Source: Psychrobacillus sp. OK032 (GTDB taxonomy: Bacteria > Bacillota > Bacilli > Bacillales_A > Planococcaceae). From it: a DNA stretch of 64,000 nt. The position numbers and the translations under genes were made by a program. The notes below the pieces were generated by a model. That model saw nothing but the letters and a program-made list of their open reading frames with translations. It was not told the DNA's origin and did not search any database. The stretch spans positions 124,001-188,000 of the forward strand of contig NZ_FOGY01000008.1 in NCBI RefSeq assembly GCF_900111345.1. The letters are read 5' to 3'. Position 1 is the first letter of the stretch, and each line of letters starts with the position of its first letter. Positions 38,525 through 48,319 of this stretch are shown here, piece by piece.

Positions 38525-38822
38525 GCCTTATATCTTATAGACATACTTTGCGTGATGCCTCTTTAAAGAGCGACGATACTGTTTCATTTGATAATGCCAG
38601 CCTTGATCGGAATGCATGAGTAGCTCGTCTTCCTCAGATAGACGTTCAAATGCCTTCTCTAAAATTCTGATACAAGTGAATAGGTAGGTCTAGAGCCGAT
38701 TGTATAGTTAACGATTTCACCATTAAATAAATCCAACACAGGCGATAGATAAAGCTTTTCTCCGAATAATTTAAACTCGGTAATATCCGCAACCCATTTT
38801 TCATTCGGTTTACGGTTGGGAT
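38525..38822 (-). mobile_element. IS3 family (IS150 type) transposase remnant
   Basis: Minus-strand translation gives NEKWVADITEFKLFGEKLYL, SPVLDLFNGEIVNYTIGSR and, in a shifted frame, LMHSDQGWHYQM. The DDE integrase core Asp residues (VADITEF, HSDQGWHYQ) are recognisable. Frameshifts interrupt it, the Glu-containing end is degraded, and OrfA is absent, so it is inactive. The preceding 250 bases (38,268-38,524) may hold more of the same element but no motif is certain. Confidence 0.75.
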
Positions 38823-39109
38823 CCATTACACCACCAACTTTTATGTATAATAAAAAGCCACGACCATTTTAGACATGACTTAAAAATTTCGAATTTAGTT
38901 ACCATTCCCATATTAACTAATCTACAATACACCACTTTTCCCCAGTAATTCTTCTGTAAATCTACTACTAATACAGTTTTCTTTTGAATCATTTCCCTAA
39001 CTTCATATAAAGCTTCATTGATATCTTTAGCAGTTACAGTAAATTCATCGCTTGGGTATTCTGTTTGATACAGATTGTCGAAGAATACATTACTTATTAT
39101 ACATTTCAA
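38810..39109 (-). pseudogene. Hypothetical protein truncated at an IS3 remnant
   Basis: A 99-residue frame starting MKCIISNVFFDNLYQTEYPS with a plausible alpha/beta start (EFTVTAKDINEALYEVREMI). The C-terminal 15 residues are translated from the IS edge, so the gene is truncated at about 38,825. No clear ribosome binding site and no recognised family. It follows a small membrane ORF. Probably a leftover of a larger two-gene unit. Confidence 0.35.
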
Positions 39110-39139
39110 TCGAATGATTAGATTTTATTGTTAATCCTA

Positions 39140-39292
39140 CTACAATCCATGTATCATTCCTCCTATGATAGCTCCTACAAATGCTATAATAGCTGCAATA
39201 ATTTCAATTTTCCATTCATAGAATTCTATTAATATCCATCCTGAAATTAATATAACTAGTAAAGTGTCCAGGCCAAAATAAACATATGCCAT
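39140..39292 (-). CDS. Small two-helix membrane protein, 50 residues
   Basis: The frame reads MAYVYFGLDTLLVILISGWI, a short linker with EWKIE, then IIAAIIAFVGAIIGGMIHGL and a stop codon. Two transmembrane helices are clear. There is no convincing ribosome binding site, so it may be a remnant. Located just before the truncated hypothetical gene on the same strand. Confidence 0.35.
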   Translation of the reverse strand: MAYVYFGLDTLLVILISGWILIEFYEWKIEIIAAIIAFVGAIIGGMIHGL

Positions 39293-39675
39293 CAAACAAC
39301 AATTACAATCAAGAATTAATCCATCTGTCCCTTTTGTATCAATTTTTCAGCACAGATAAAGGGGATGAAATAGAAAGTGATTCCCCTTCTCTATGCCTTC
39401 GAGTGCACGGTATGATCCCGTCGTTTCCTTTTTACCATATTCATTAATCCAAGCTTACAGCATACTCCCTAACACATTTTTAAACCATACAACATAATGG
39501 AAATATTTTGGATTTAATAGCGATCATTCATTAACTGCTCGATCAATTGGTACCCCCATTAAGACTTTCTTTATAGGTACTTCAAGTTTCTTACACACCT
39601 TTATTTCCATTAATCGGAACGAACCGTGACAATAATTTTTATGGGAGCTCAAAACATTTAAGGTGAATCACATTC
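39293..39675. other. Intergenic debris before the BKACE gene
   Basis: About 380 bases without a supported gene. Short minus-strand frames exist (for example one including MEIKVCKKLEVPIKKVLMG) but match no family I recognise. Probably mobile-element debris. Confidence 0.35.
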
Positions 39676-40611
39676 TTATCTAGTAAATACTGATTGTTTA
39701 AGTCCTAATGTTTCTCTTGCTTCATCAGGTGTCATTGGTTCGTAATCGAATTCTTTCATGATACGGACCATTTTTTCTACTAACTCAGCATTGTTTTTCG
39801 CTTTGACACCTTTACTCAAGTATAAGTTATCTTCCATACCTACACGCACATGTCCACCTAAAAATAAGTTTTGTGTGCAGATTGGGAATTCTTGTCTTCC
39901 TGCACCGAAGGCGGACCATTCATAGCCATTTTCACCGAATAGACGGTCAGCTGTTTGTTTCATATTCATTAGTTCGTATTCATTAGCAGCAATCGCACCA
40001 TTAATACCCATGACAAATTGGATGAACGGTTTCCCTTCAAGCCATCCTTTTTGTTGCATAAATTTTACATTGTATAGGTGACCTACATCATAGCATTCCA
40101 ATTCAGGTTTTGTGCCATTATCCCTAAAGATTTTCAACATACCCTCGATATCTTCGAAATTGTTGGTGAAAACTTGCCCTTTCGTATTTTCAAGGTATTC
40201 TTTTTCCCAATCAAATTTAAATTCTTTATAACGCTCACCTAGAGGGAATAGACCCCAGTTAATCGATCCACAATTCATAGAAGCAAGTTCAGGTTTAAAT
40301 TCAGGAATTACAGCACCTCTTTGTTCAATTGTCATTCCCAATCCGCCGCCAGTTGTTATACAGATGATGACATCTTTATTGACTGCTCTAATTTTATCAA
40401 TAATTTTTCTATATAAGTTTAAGTCGGATGATGGTTGACCAGTTTCAGGATTTCTTGCATGGATATGCACACTAGCAGCACCAGCATTAGCAGCATCAAT
40501 TGCATTTTGGGCGATTTCATCAGGTGTTATCGGTAAATACTCTGACATTGTAGGAACATGGATAGACCCTGTAATAGAAGCACTAATTATTCTTTTAGAT
40601 TTCTTTATCAT
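39676..40611 (-). CDS. Beta-keto acid cleavage enzyme (BKACE, DUF849), paralogue 1
   Basis: Three hundred and eleven residues. BKACE enzymes condense a beta-keto acid with acetyl-CoA to give acetoacetate and a new acyl-CoA. The TIM barrel starts ISASITGSIHVPTMSEYLPIT; zinc ligands are in SVHIHARNPETGQP, and ELASMNCGS and HVRVGMEDN match the family. Last gene of the aromatic cluster, 235 bases after the enoyl-CoA hydratase gene. The second paralogue at 53,260 is clearly diverged, so they probably act on different keto acids. Confidence 0.9.
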   Translation of the reverse strand: MIKKSKRIISASITGSIHVPTMSEYLPITPDEIAQNAIDAANAGAASVHIHARNPETGQPSSDLNLYRKIIDKIRAVNKDVIICITTGGGLGMTIEQRGAVIPEFKPELASMNCGSINWGLFPLGERYKEFKFDWEKEYLENTKGQVFTNNFEDIEGMLKIFRDNGTKPELECYDVGHLYNVKFMQQKGWLEGKPFIQFVMGINGAIAANEYELMNMKQTADRLFGENGYEWSAFGAGRQEFPICTQNLFLGGHVRVGMEDNLYLSKGVKAKNNAELVEKMVRIMKEFDYEPMTPDEARETLGLKQSVFTR

Positions 40612-40846
40612 TATTATTCCCCCTAGTAAAATAAGATAATTAAATATCTGCCGATTAAATCGACCATATTTGTAATTTGCAAGATTTATGTCGTATTTCT
40701 CAATTTCTATTATATTTCTTTTTTTGTTTTTATATAGACGCTATGCATCGCTAATAGGGACACTATTTTAGAGCGGAGTTTAGAGCCCATTCGTTAGTTG
40801 GACTCCAACGCCTGAAAATGAAATAAAAAACAAGGAAACCAGTTTA

Positions 40847-41635
40847 TTATTGTTTAAAATATTCAGCTTCGCGTTTTTCTAGAAAGGCGGAAATTCCTTC
40901 TTTACCCTCTGTGCTACTCGCTCTCTCAGCAAGTAGTAAAGACTCCTTACTCATTTGGGACTCTAGTGTTTCTTGTAGGGAATGATAAAACAACTTTTTG
41001 GTTGCTCCAAATGCATTCATTGGTCCATGTGCTAGAGATGTAGCTAATTCAAGAACAGTTGCCATTAACTCATCTTCAGAAACCACATGATTAATGATTC
41101 CCCAATCACTTGCCTCTTTCGCATCTAATAGTCTATTAGTATACATTAGCTCAAGTGCACGTTTCATCCCGACTAGACGTGGTAAAAAGTAACTTCCTGA
41201 ACCATCTGGTGTTAAACCAATTTTATTATAAGCCATTACAAACTTCGAATTTTCAGAAGCATAAGCAAGGTCGCAAGCGCATACTAGACTCATTCCTGCA
41301 CCTGCGGCTACTCCATTTATAGCTCCAATAAACGGTTTATTCATTCTTACAAAGTTTGAAATTGCTTGATGTAAATAAGATGTCACATTTTTCAGGTGTG
41401 AGCTGATTTCATCACCTGCATCGGCAAAGCTCTTTAAATCTCCACCCACAAAAAACTTATTTCCTGCCCCCGTAATAACTACCGCTCTTATCTCGTCACT
41501 TTCGGAACAAGTAATAGAGACCTCCATCAATTCCTTTGCCATTTGTAGATCTAATGCATTACCTTTATTCAGGCGATTTAAAGTAACAACTCCAACATTA
41601 TTTTCTATATTTAAAAGTACACTTTTATTTTCCAT
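40847..41635 (-). CDS. Enoyl-CoA hydratase/isomerase, PaaG-like
   Basis: Two hundred and sixty-two residues of the crotonase fold. The oxyanion hole residues are in KFFVGGDLKSF and NGVAAGAGMSLVCACDL. KIGLTPDGSGSYFLPRLVG has the Asp used by isomerases such as PaaG rather than the two Glu of hydratases, so isomerisation of a cyclic or unsaturated CoA ester is possible. Located between the dioxygenase and BKACE genes in the aromatic cluster. Confidence 0.87.
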   Translation of the reverse strand: MENKSVLLNIENNVGVVTLNRLNKGNALDLQMAKELMEVSITCSESDEIRAVVITGAGNKFFVGGDLKSFADAGDEISSHLKNVTSYLHQAISNFVRMNKPFIGAINGVAAGAGMSLVCACDLAYASENSKFVMAYNKIGLTPDGSGSYFLPRLVGMKRALELMYTNRLLDAKEASDWGIINHVVSEDELMATVLELATSLAHGPMNAFGATKKLFYHSLQETLESQMSKESLLLAERASSTEGKEGISAFLEKREAEYFKQ

Positions 41636-41816
41636 GAATATTCTCCCTAATAAAATATTTATTTTTGCCCCTTTTAAGAGTAAAAAAAGAAGGGAGCGAA
41701 AAAGCCAGTTATCTATGACTCTAATGTCCCTTTAGTTCTTACATATTTCTTTTATATACTCACACTTTATTAACGTCATATTCCAAAGATAGTAGAACAT
41801 ATGTATTCTATTCTAC

Positions 41817-42725
41817 TCATCTGATTGTTAGTTCTTCTTCTTTCATAACAATTTCAATTAAATCTTGCTCGAAGTTTGTACCCCAATAACTCAACTCTTC
41901 CCACACTTTTGGTCTTTGAGGTAAACTTTCATGCCATGGACGTGGATCCATATAATCCAGTTCAGGTATATACACGTCTAAATCGGAAAATAGTTCAATG
42001 TAATGTTGATCTGGATCATGATGGTATGATGCGATATTATGGCCAGCAGTGTGACGGGACGGCCCCCATAAGACTGGAATCTTATTTTTTGCAAGCTTAT
42101 CAGAGCTATCCTTTTGGTGTTCAAAACTTCTAAGTTCAAATGCAATATGATGCATGATTGGACGTTTAGATTGAAGAATATTTAAAGTATGATGATCTGA
42201 GTTACAGGTTAAGAAAGTTGCAATATCCCCAATTTTATCTGTTTCCCAAAACCCTAACACTTGCTTATAAAAGTCCACGGTTTTTTTAGCATCTTTTACT
42301 CCGATTGCAATATGTCCAAGTTTATTTGGAACAATTCCAGATTCTTTATATCCTGGTGAAGGTGTTTCAATCTTTTTATAAAGATTCAATATTGTCCCCC
42401 CAGGCTCTTGAAGCTCCAATAATTGTGAAATGCCTGGTTCTGAATCTGTTTTCAATTCAGAAATAATGCCGTGCTCTTTTAATTGTTTACCCACTTCTTT
42501 TAGAGATAGTTCTCCGCCAACCTGCCATCCGATTTTGCTAAGATGACTACTATCAGAAGGTGTTACTACAATATTATGGTGATCAACTCCACTGGAAATA
42601 TAGGATTTTCCATTATCCGCTTGTTCAATTAAAGTAAAACCCATGACTTCTGTATAATAATTTGTAAGCGCTTTTATATCTTTTGTACAAAATTCTGCGT
42701 AACCCAGTTTAAAAACATTCACCAT
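41817..42725 (-). CDS. Extradiol ring-cleavage dioxygenase (VOC family)
   Basis: Three hundred and two residues made of two tandem VOC domains, as in catechol 2,3-dioxygenases. The iron ligands are His in KLGHIAIGV, His in IMHHIAFEL and Glu in HYIELFSD, all in the C-terminal domain. Cleaves a catechol or similar diol next to the hydroxyl groups. It follows the FAH gene and precedes the hydratase in the aromatic cluster. Substrate unknown. Confidence 0.9.
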   Translation of the reverse strand: MVNVFKLGYAEFCTKDIKALTNYYTEVMGFTLIEQADNGKSYISSGVDHHNIVVTPSDSSHLSKIGWQVGGELSLKEVGKQLKEHGIISELKTDSEPGISQLLELQEPGGTILNLYKKIETPSPGYKESGIVPNKLGHIAIGVKDAKKTVDFYKQVLGFWETDKIGDIATFLTCNSDHHTLNILQSKRPIMHHIAFELRSFEHQKDSSDKLAKNKIPVLWGPSRHTAGHNIASYHHDPDQHYIELFSDLDVYIPELDYMDPRPWHESLPQRPKVWEELSYWGTNFEQDLIEIVMKEEELTIR

Positions 42726-42811
42726 GTTAAAATTCCTCCTTTTCTAAGTTCCATCATTTTAAATAATTCGAATAATACAACTATACTATAAACTAATTTT
42801 TATTTTAATAG

Positions 42812-42863
42812 GTCACTATTCTTGTTGAAATTTTTTCTTTAGTTTTTCAATAAGAATAGTGAC
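42812..42863. other. Intercistronic hairpin in the aromatic cluster
   Basis: GTCACTATTCTTGTTGAAA pairs with TTTCAATAAGAATAGTGAC with one mismatch across a 14-base loop, then TTTTTA on the plus strand only. On the minus strand, which carries the genes, no T-run follows. It may act as an mRNA stability or processing site rather than a terminator. Confidence 0.5.
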
Positions 42864-42899
42864 TTTTTATCTCTTTTTATAATTAGTGACACATACTAA

Positions 42900-43874
42900 T
42901 TAGGCATTAACAGGAATAGCATGGACCACTTTGTTTTCTAAAGAACCAAGATTAATTCTTCCATCAGCACTTTTTATTTCACAATGCACGACATCATTTT
43001 CTTTTAAATATAAATTACTCTCAGACTGGCTACTCAATATAAGTTTCATCTTCTCTTCTCCCGACACAACCGGGTTCATCAACTCAGCTGTTACTTCCGC
43101 TGATAATCTTAATGCAACTCCCCCAGTTGTACCTGTAAGAAGTAAATCCCCCGGCGAGAAATTCATTAGTTCTGAAAGCTCCGTTAGTGTTTCATCTGGT
43201 TTAAATAAAATATCTTTTGTATTTGTTGATTGTCTCAATTCATCATTAACCCATAATTTTAATTCTAAATCATTGATTAATGGGATATCTTCTTTCTCTA
43301 GCAAATAGAGGTATGGACCAACTGGACAAAATGTTCGGTAACTTTTTCCTTTGTACCATTGGGACTGAGACAATTGCACATCTCTTGCAGATACATCATT
43401 TGCTATAACAAGCCCTGCAACATATTCATGAAGATTTTCTTCAGTAATTACTTGTGATTCTGAAATTTCTTTTCCGATTACTAGACCTAATTCAATTTCA
43501 TAATCTAATAATTTTACATGTTCCGGGCAAATAATCGGATCCTTTGCACCACTTAAAGAACTATCAGCTTTTGTGAAAATCATATTAAATGGCGGTCTCT
43601 TTGCTTCCAAGCCACTCTCTGCTCTATGGCTTCCATAGTTTGCGCCTTGGCAAACGATTCGTGCCGGTTGTGTAACGGGACTAAGAAATTCTATTTCATT
43701 TAATGATAAATGTCCCTTTTGATGATCTACCAAACGTTTAATATTATCGATTCCTTCTTCTAATAGAGATGATAATGTTTCAAAGTCTTTTCCAATAGTC
43801 AGTACTGAGTCACCTTTGACTACTCCCCATTTTTTATTACTCTGGTGTAAAAAGTGAACGATTTGAATACCCAT
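42900..43874 (-). CDS. Fumarylacetoacetate hydrolase family protein
   Basis: Three hundred and twenty-four residues. FAH-type metal site residues are in LLDYEIELGLVIGKEI and VIANDVSARDVQ. LLTGTTGG lies in the substrate loop. In ring-cleavage pathways this family hydrolyses acylpyruvates or tautomerises the ring-opened product, which fits its place next to the dioxygenase gene. The start is the ATG of MGIQIVHF with AGAGGAG upstream; a TTG at 43892 lacks one. Confidence 0.9.
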   Translation of the reverse strand: MGIQIVHFLHQSNKKWGVVKGDSVLTIGKDFETLSSLLEEGIDNIKRLVDHQKGHLSLNEIEFLSPVTQPARIVCQGANYGSHRAESGLEAKRPPFNMIFTKADSSLSGAKDPIICPEHVKLLDYEIELGLVIGKEISESQVITEENLHEYVAGLVIANDVSARDVQLSQSQWYKGKSYRTFCPVGPYLYLLEKEDIPLINDLELKLWVNDELRQSTNTKDILFKPDETLTELSELMNFSPGDLLLTGTTGGVALRLSAEVTAELMNPVVSGEEKMKLILSSQSESNLYLKENDVVHCEIKSADGRINLGSLENKVVHAIPVNA

Positions 43875-44046
43875 ATTTATTTCTCCTCTCAATTGTAAGT
43901 CTATATCTTAAATAATTTCTTTGATTAATAAATAATTAAATATTATTTATTAATTACATGATATACATAAAATTATTATAAATCAACTAAATTACGAAAC
44001 TATTCTAAAAATTCATATAACCGTGTTATGTTCTTTAATTCGTGTT

Positions 44047-45654
44047 TTATCCGATAAGTGTTTCAGATAATTTTAAGTGTAGTTGTGATAATAAGTCATC
44101 TACTATTCCAGGAAGTTCTTCCATAGTTGGTACGCCAGCAAAATTATAAAAATCTGGGCGAACAATTACCGCTTCCAAACCTCTTTCATTAAAATACTCA
44201 GCGTACTTGCCATTCAAATCATATACAGTATCCTTATTATCTTCGTTACTTATATGAACAATTTTAGCGCCAATTTGTTCAAGTAAAAAAATCTGATTAT
44301 TTGTTAGTACATTTCGAGGATCTGCTTTTGTACTAATAATTGTCCAACCTTGCCCAATGATGTCATCAAACCGTCCTGTTTCACCTTGATAACTCACAAA
44401 ATCTTGTAGTGATAACTCGCCAGTTGGAGATAATATGTCTCCATTTTGATTTTTGTGTAATATTCCGTTTGTTAAAATCGGCATTTCTGGGAATGGAGGA
44501 AGACTTCCTGAAAAGAATGCTTGATCACGTTTCTCTGCTTCTTTTTCATCTGGAATACAGATAATTTTTCCGAGGTCAATCGCCATCTGAATAAGCTTCT
44601 TACAATGATCATAACGCTCTGCTTGATATGTATCAAAAAGAGATTCCTCTGCTTTGTTACGAAGTACAAGATCTAATTTCCATGCTAGGTTTTTTGCGTC
44701 ACGAATACCTGAACACATGCCTTGTCCCATAAAAGGAGGCGTTAAATGTGCAGCATCCCCAATAAGGAAAACGCGGTTATTATGCCACTTTTCAGCAATA
44801 TTTGAATTAAATCGATAGACTACTTTCCGAATAATCGTTCCTTCTTCAGGTAAAATCCATTCCTTTAACAGTTCTTGAATTTTTTCTGTATTTAACATAT
44901 CCTCTTTTTTCTCACCAGGTAATAACATAAATTCAAATCGAATATGCTCAGTACCCAAGCGACTTACCACAGTAGTTGGTCTGGCTGGATCACAAACTTG
45001 ATATCCTTCTGGTAGGTGATATAAATGCTGCGGGTCATTTGGACGAATATCAAGGACAAGAAAGTCAGCTTCAAACCCTAAATCCTCTGTTTTTATTTCA
45101 AGTTTATTTCTTGTAAAACTGTTAGCCCCATCAGCACCAATCACATAAAGTGCCCGTACTGTCCTAGTCTCATTCGTTGGCACCCATTTACCAGGTTCAG
45201 GTATTTCGCCCTTTCTAAAAGTGACTTCTACATAATCCTCATGCTCTTTTAACTCTTCAGCCTGCCATCCTAGATTAATCTCAACATTAGAATTAGATCG
45301 TGCAGCTTCATCAAGTGCTTTTTCAATCTCAGGCTGGAACATAAGATACCCGTTTTCCCATCCAGATGTTGCTGTTCCTCCATAAGGAACCTTTAGTAAA
45401 ATATCTCTTTTTGCATTCACCCAATGATAATTAATAAACGGAACAATTTTTTCTTCAATTTTATCGGTACAGCCAATACTTTGTAAAACACGCATAATCT
45501 CATGGTCAAATGAAGCAGCTCTTGGAAGACTAAATGTTGATGGCCAACGTTCGAAAACTGCAACACTTTGTCCTGTTTTCCCAAGTAATGCAGCCATTGT
45601 TTGTCCTACAGGTCCATATCCAATTTGTACAACATCATAAATTTCCTTATTCAT
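44047..45654 (-). CDS. FAD-dependent aromatic hydroxylase, MhpA-like
   Basis: Class A flavin monooxygenase of 535 residues. FAD motifs are GxGxxG at residues 12-17 (IGYGPVGQ), DG at VIGADGANSFTR and GD at FLIGDAAHLTPPFMGQG. The combination is typical of 3-(3-hydroxyphenyl)propionate or resorcinol hydroxylases, which add a hydroxyl to a phenol to form a cleavable diol. A cre site lies upstream. First of the catabolic genes read leftwards. Confidence 0.9.
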   Translation of the reverse strand: MNKEIYDVVQIGYGPVGQTMAALLGKTGQSVAVFERWPSTFSLPRAASFDHEIMRVLQSIGCTDKIEEKIVPFINYHWVNAKRDILLKVPYGGTATSGWENGYLMFQPEIEKALDEAARSNSNVEINLGWQAEELKEHEDYVEVTFRKGEIPEPGKWVPTNETRTVRALYVIGADGANSFTRNKLEIKTEDLGFEADFLVLDIRPNDPQHLYHLPEGYQVCDPARPTTVVSRLGTEHIRFEFMLLPGEKKEDMLNTEKIQELLKEWILPEEGTIIRKVVYRFNSNIAEKWHNNRVFLIGDAAHLTPPFMGQGMCSGIRDAKNLAWKLDLVLRNKAEESLFDTYQAERYDHCKKLIQMAIDLGKIICIPDEKEAEKRDQAFFSGSLPPFPEMPILTNGILHKNQNGDILSPTGELSLQDFVSYQGETGRFDDIIGQGWTIISTKADPRNVLTNNQIFLLEQIGAKIVHISNEDNKDTVYDLNGKYAEYFNERGLEAVIVRPDFYNFAGVPTMEELPGIVDDLLSQLHLKLSETLIG

Positions 45655-45698
45655 TATTATTCCCCCTATGATTTAATTTCTCTTAATAATAAGTTAAT

Positions 45699-45712
45699 TG
45701 GCAACGCTTACA
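45699..45712 (-). promoter_or_regulatory. Catabolite repression (cre) site before the hydroxylase gene
   Basis: The minus strand reads TGTAAGCGTTGCCA, 13 of 14 positions to the cre consensus TGWAANCGNTNWCA. It lies 45 bases before the MhpA-like start, where CcpA binding would repress initiation. Confidence 0.65.
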
Positions 45713-45732
45713 AACTAATGTGAACTATTATC

Positions 45733-46026
45733 TTAAATTAAAAAATCTACTGTAATAGTTTCAATAAGTCCAACCTTTTTTGAATAACTCACCACTTCTT
45801 GATGAGCTGGGTGCAATATAAAGTCTTCTAAATATTTTCTATCTTCAAATCTCGCAGTAACTCCTATTTCAAAACCTTGACTTCTGTCTGAAAAATTAAA
45901 TCCAACTTGAAAATCAATGATATTCGAAATTTGCCCACTCAAGTTCTTCAGTTTTTGAATGATTAAATCTTTTTGATCTTTCGATGTCGATGAATTAAAT
46001 TTTAATATAGCAATATGTTCAATCAT
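45733..46026 (-). CDS. Dabb (stress-responsive A/B barrel) domain protein
   Basis: Ninety-seven residues forming one ferredoxin-like Dabb domain: MIEHIAILKF opens it, and FEIGVTARFEDRKYLEDFI with HPAHQEVV follows. In catabolic clusters such small proteins act on reactive ring intermediates, but no specific reaction can be assigned. The ATG has AAGGGGGATTTAT upstream. First gene of the catabolic run, separated from its GntR regulator by about 390 bases. Confidence 0.8.
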   Translation of the reverse strand: MIEHIAILKFNSSTSKDQKDLIIQKLKNLSGQISNIIDFQVGFNFSDRSQGFEIGVTARFEDRKYLEDFILHPAHQEVVSYSKKVGLIETITVDFLI

Positions 46027-46337
46027 ATAAATCCCCCTTACCATATTAATAGAAAATCCTTTTACATAAGTTTATTTCTCACTTCCTTTCAGAATAATTA
46101 TTAAATATAAATAAATAATATTATATTACTTTAAAAAGGTCAAATTAATTTCAGAAAAATCCCATTTATCAAACTTCATTCAAGAGAAGAATATTCATTT
46201 ACCGTGAATGAAATCCGCAGCTTTAATAAAAAAGCAAAATACTGCTATTTAGGAATTCAAAGAAGAGGCATTCCTTATTTGTTTTTAGGTTAATCTGTTG
46301 CATTGACCGTTCTGTTCTCGAAAAACCTATAGAATCT
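46027..46337. other. Intergenic region upstream of the Dabb gene
   Basis: AT-rich stretch of about 310 bases holding the likely promoter of the aromatic genes. No gene or clear motif was recognised. Confidence 0.4.
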
Positions 46338-46388
46338 AAAAAAAGGCTGCATCACGACAAAGAATTCAGTCGTAAAGCATCCTATTTT
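46338..46388 (-). terminator. Terminator of the GntR gene of the aromatic cluster
   Basis: Bipartite stem: AGGCTGC with GCATCCT, inner ACGAC with GTCGT, loop of 10. A-run on the left gives the U-tract for the minus strand. Confidence 0.6.
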
Positions 46389-46414
46389 AGGTGTGTTTTG
46401 TATTTTTAATTTCG

Positions 46415-47161
46415 CTAAAAGTTCATTTTAATTTCATTTTTAATTTTTTCTTTACCCTTTTCAAGAATCTTGTTTACATTCAATATTAAATCATACATAG
46501 TTTGACGTGCTTCTATACTGTTACGTTTACAAATAGCCAGATAGACATTTTTATGTAGAATTAATGCTTGCTCTTTTGATATAGACGAATCTTTTTCATC
46601 ATTACTATAACCTTTGATTGTTTCCTGTCGACTTTGAAGAAGTGCATTTCTTAGTAAATTCCCAAGGTTTATAAGTAACTCATTATGAGAGGCAGCCATA
46701 ATACTTTGATGAAAATTGTAATCTGCTATAGCCCATTCACTTTCACTTCTATTTACTGCTGAACTTTCAAGTTTTTGAAAAGAGTCAGTAATATTCTTAA
46801 TATCTTCCTGAGTTGCATTTTTTGCGGCAAGTTCCGAAGAAGTTGGTTCAATAGCAAGACGCATTTCGGTTAATTGTTGCAAAAAGTTATAATCAGGAGT
46901 ATCCTCACAAGCCCAACTAAGTACTTCTGGATCCCACCATTGCCACTCATTCCGAGCACAGACTACTGTTCCTTTTTTGGGAATAGAAACTACTAGTTTA
47001 CGTGAGGATAATCCCTTTAGTGCTTCTCGTACAACAGTTCTACTAACAGCGTATTGCTCACTCATTACTTCTACTTTTGGAAGTAATGTTCCCGGCAATA
47101 TTTTCCCCTGAATAATTTGCCTTCCCAATAAATGAACTAATTGTTCGTTTAAATTTAGCAT
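46415..47161 (-). CDS. FadR-type GntR regulator of the aromatic cluster
   Basis: Two hundred and forty-eight residues. The DNA-binding part has LPKVEVMSEQYAVSRTVVREALKGLSSRKLV. The FCD domain has ADYNFHQSIMAASHNELL with the metal-site Asp and His. It stands between the LysR gene and the catabolic genes. Possible role is repressing the leftward genes while LysR activates the rightward hydroxylase, but this is inference. Confidence 0.88.
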   Translation of the reverse strand: MLNLNEQLVHLLGRQIIQGKILPGTLLPKVEVMSEQYAVSRTVVREALKGLSSRKLVVSIPKKGTVVCARNEWQWWDPEVLSWACEDTPDYNFLQQLTEMRLAIEPTSSELAAKNATQEDIKNITDSFQKLESSAVNRSESEWAIADYNFHQSIMAASHNELLINLGNLLRNALLQSRQETIKGYSNDEKDSSISKEQALILHKNVYLAICKRNSIEARQTMYDLILNVNKILEKGKEKIKNEIKMNF

Positions 47162-47213
47162 CTTCCCTTCCTTCCTCCTTCATAATAAATAATATCTGAT
47201 ACTTAATTATATA

Positions 47214-48140
47214 CTAATAAACATTATAACTTTTTATCGTAATTTTCATTAGTTCGTTTATAAGTAACTCTATAGCAGGATTTTCATGGTTCTTTTCCCA
47301 AGAAACTCCAACGTCGAAATTTAATAAATCATTTATAACTGAGTCACCTTTAATAGGCAATGTGATAATTTGATTATCATGATTAAAGTAATTAAATAAT
47401 GAATTTGGCAAGATAGAAATCCCTTTATTCGATTTAACCATCATTAACAAATGTTCAAAATTATCAGACTCACTTATTGTAGTAGAATCTATACCACTTT
47501 CATTACATAATTTGATAATGCTGTTATGTGCATACGAAGCACTCTCCTTAGATAAAATTATAAAACTTTCTTTTTTGAGTTCTGATAGATTTACAAACCT
47601 TTTTGAATTTATTCTATGATCTTTATGGCAATAGATCACAAATGAATCACTATAAATTTTTTTGAAAGCAAGGTTTGGGTATTTTTCAATTACCATAGAA
47701 AGCGAAAAGATAATATCTAAATGACCATTAATTAAAGAATCAATTAATGGTCCTTGATAATATTGTTTAGAAAACAAATTAATATCCGGGTGTTTTTCAT
47801 TAAACTTTTGTAACAAACTGGGTAAAAACTTAAATTCTGCTGGTCCTAAATAACCTAGTCTCAAAGTGTTATTATAGCTTGATCTTATGTTTTGAATCTT
47901 CTTCGTCATTTCTTCCATTTTATTTATTATTTCTACAGCGTCTTTATAGAAGGTTTGACCAACAGATGTTAATTTTACAGTTCTTTTATTCCTATCTAAT
48001 AAAACGACACCCAATTCATCTTCTAAAGATGCAATTTTTTTACTCACAGCCGCTTGACTTACAAATAATTTTTTTGAAGCGCTGGTAAAGTTTAATTCGT
48101 TTGCTACTTCAACGAAGTATCTAATTTGTATTATATCCAT
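47214..48140 (-). CDS. LysR family transcriptional regulator
   Basis: Three hundred and eight residues. The N-terminal helix-turn-helix FVEVANELNFTSASKKLFVSQ is followed by AAVSKKIASLEDELGVVLLD. The C-terminal periplasmic-binding-like effector domain is complete. The start MDIIQIRYF has AAGGA 8 bases upstream; the upstream frame is not used. Divergent from the two-component hydroxylase genes with 179 bases between, the classic LysR arrangement for activating an aromatic pathway. Confidence 0.92.
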   Translation of the reverse strand: MDIIQIRYFVEVANELNFTSASKKLFVSQAAVSKKIASLEDELGVVLLDRNKRTVKLTSVGQTFYKDAVEIINKMEEMTKKIQNIRSSYNNTLRLGYLGPAEFKFLPSLLQKFNEKHPDINLFSKQYYQGPLIDSLINGHLDIIFSLSMVIEKYPNLAFKKIYSDSFVIYCHKDHRINSKRFVNLSELKKESFIILSKESASYAHNSIIKLCNESGIDSTTISESDNFEHLLMMVKSNKGISILPNSLFNYFNHDNQIITLPIKGDSVINDLLNFDVGVSWEKNHENPAIELLINELMKITIKSYNVY

Positions 48141-48226
48141 ATCTATCATCCTTTTTAAGTTTTTAGTTATTACAGATATAACAAATATGTATTTCACCAA
48201 ATGATTGTTTTAACGTAATATCACTA

Positions 48227-48240
48227 GTAAGCGCTTGCAG
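48227..48240 (+). promoter_or_regulatory. cre-like site between LysR and hydroxylase genes
   Basis: AGTAAGCGCTTGCA matches 12 of 14 positions of the cre consensus. It lies 80 bases before the hydroxylase start in the divergent promoter region. Confidence 0.5.
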
Positions 48241-48319
48241 TTATCGGAAATATCAGTGAATTTACGAGGCTGTAATCTCTTACTAATTGATTATAGCATT
48301 TTATTAAAGGAGGATTTTT

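Noticed and set aside
40612-40846. Sigma-54 promoter before the first BKACE gene
   Set aside because: TTGC occurs but no GG at the required distance; the duplicated module is absent here.
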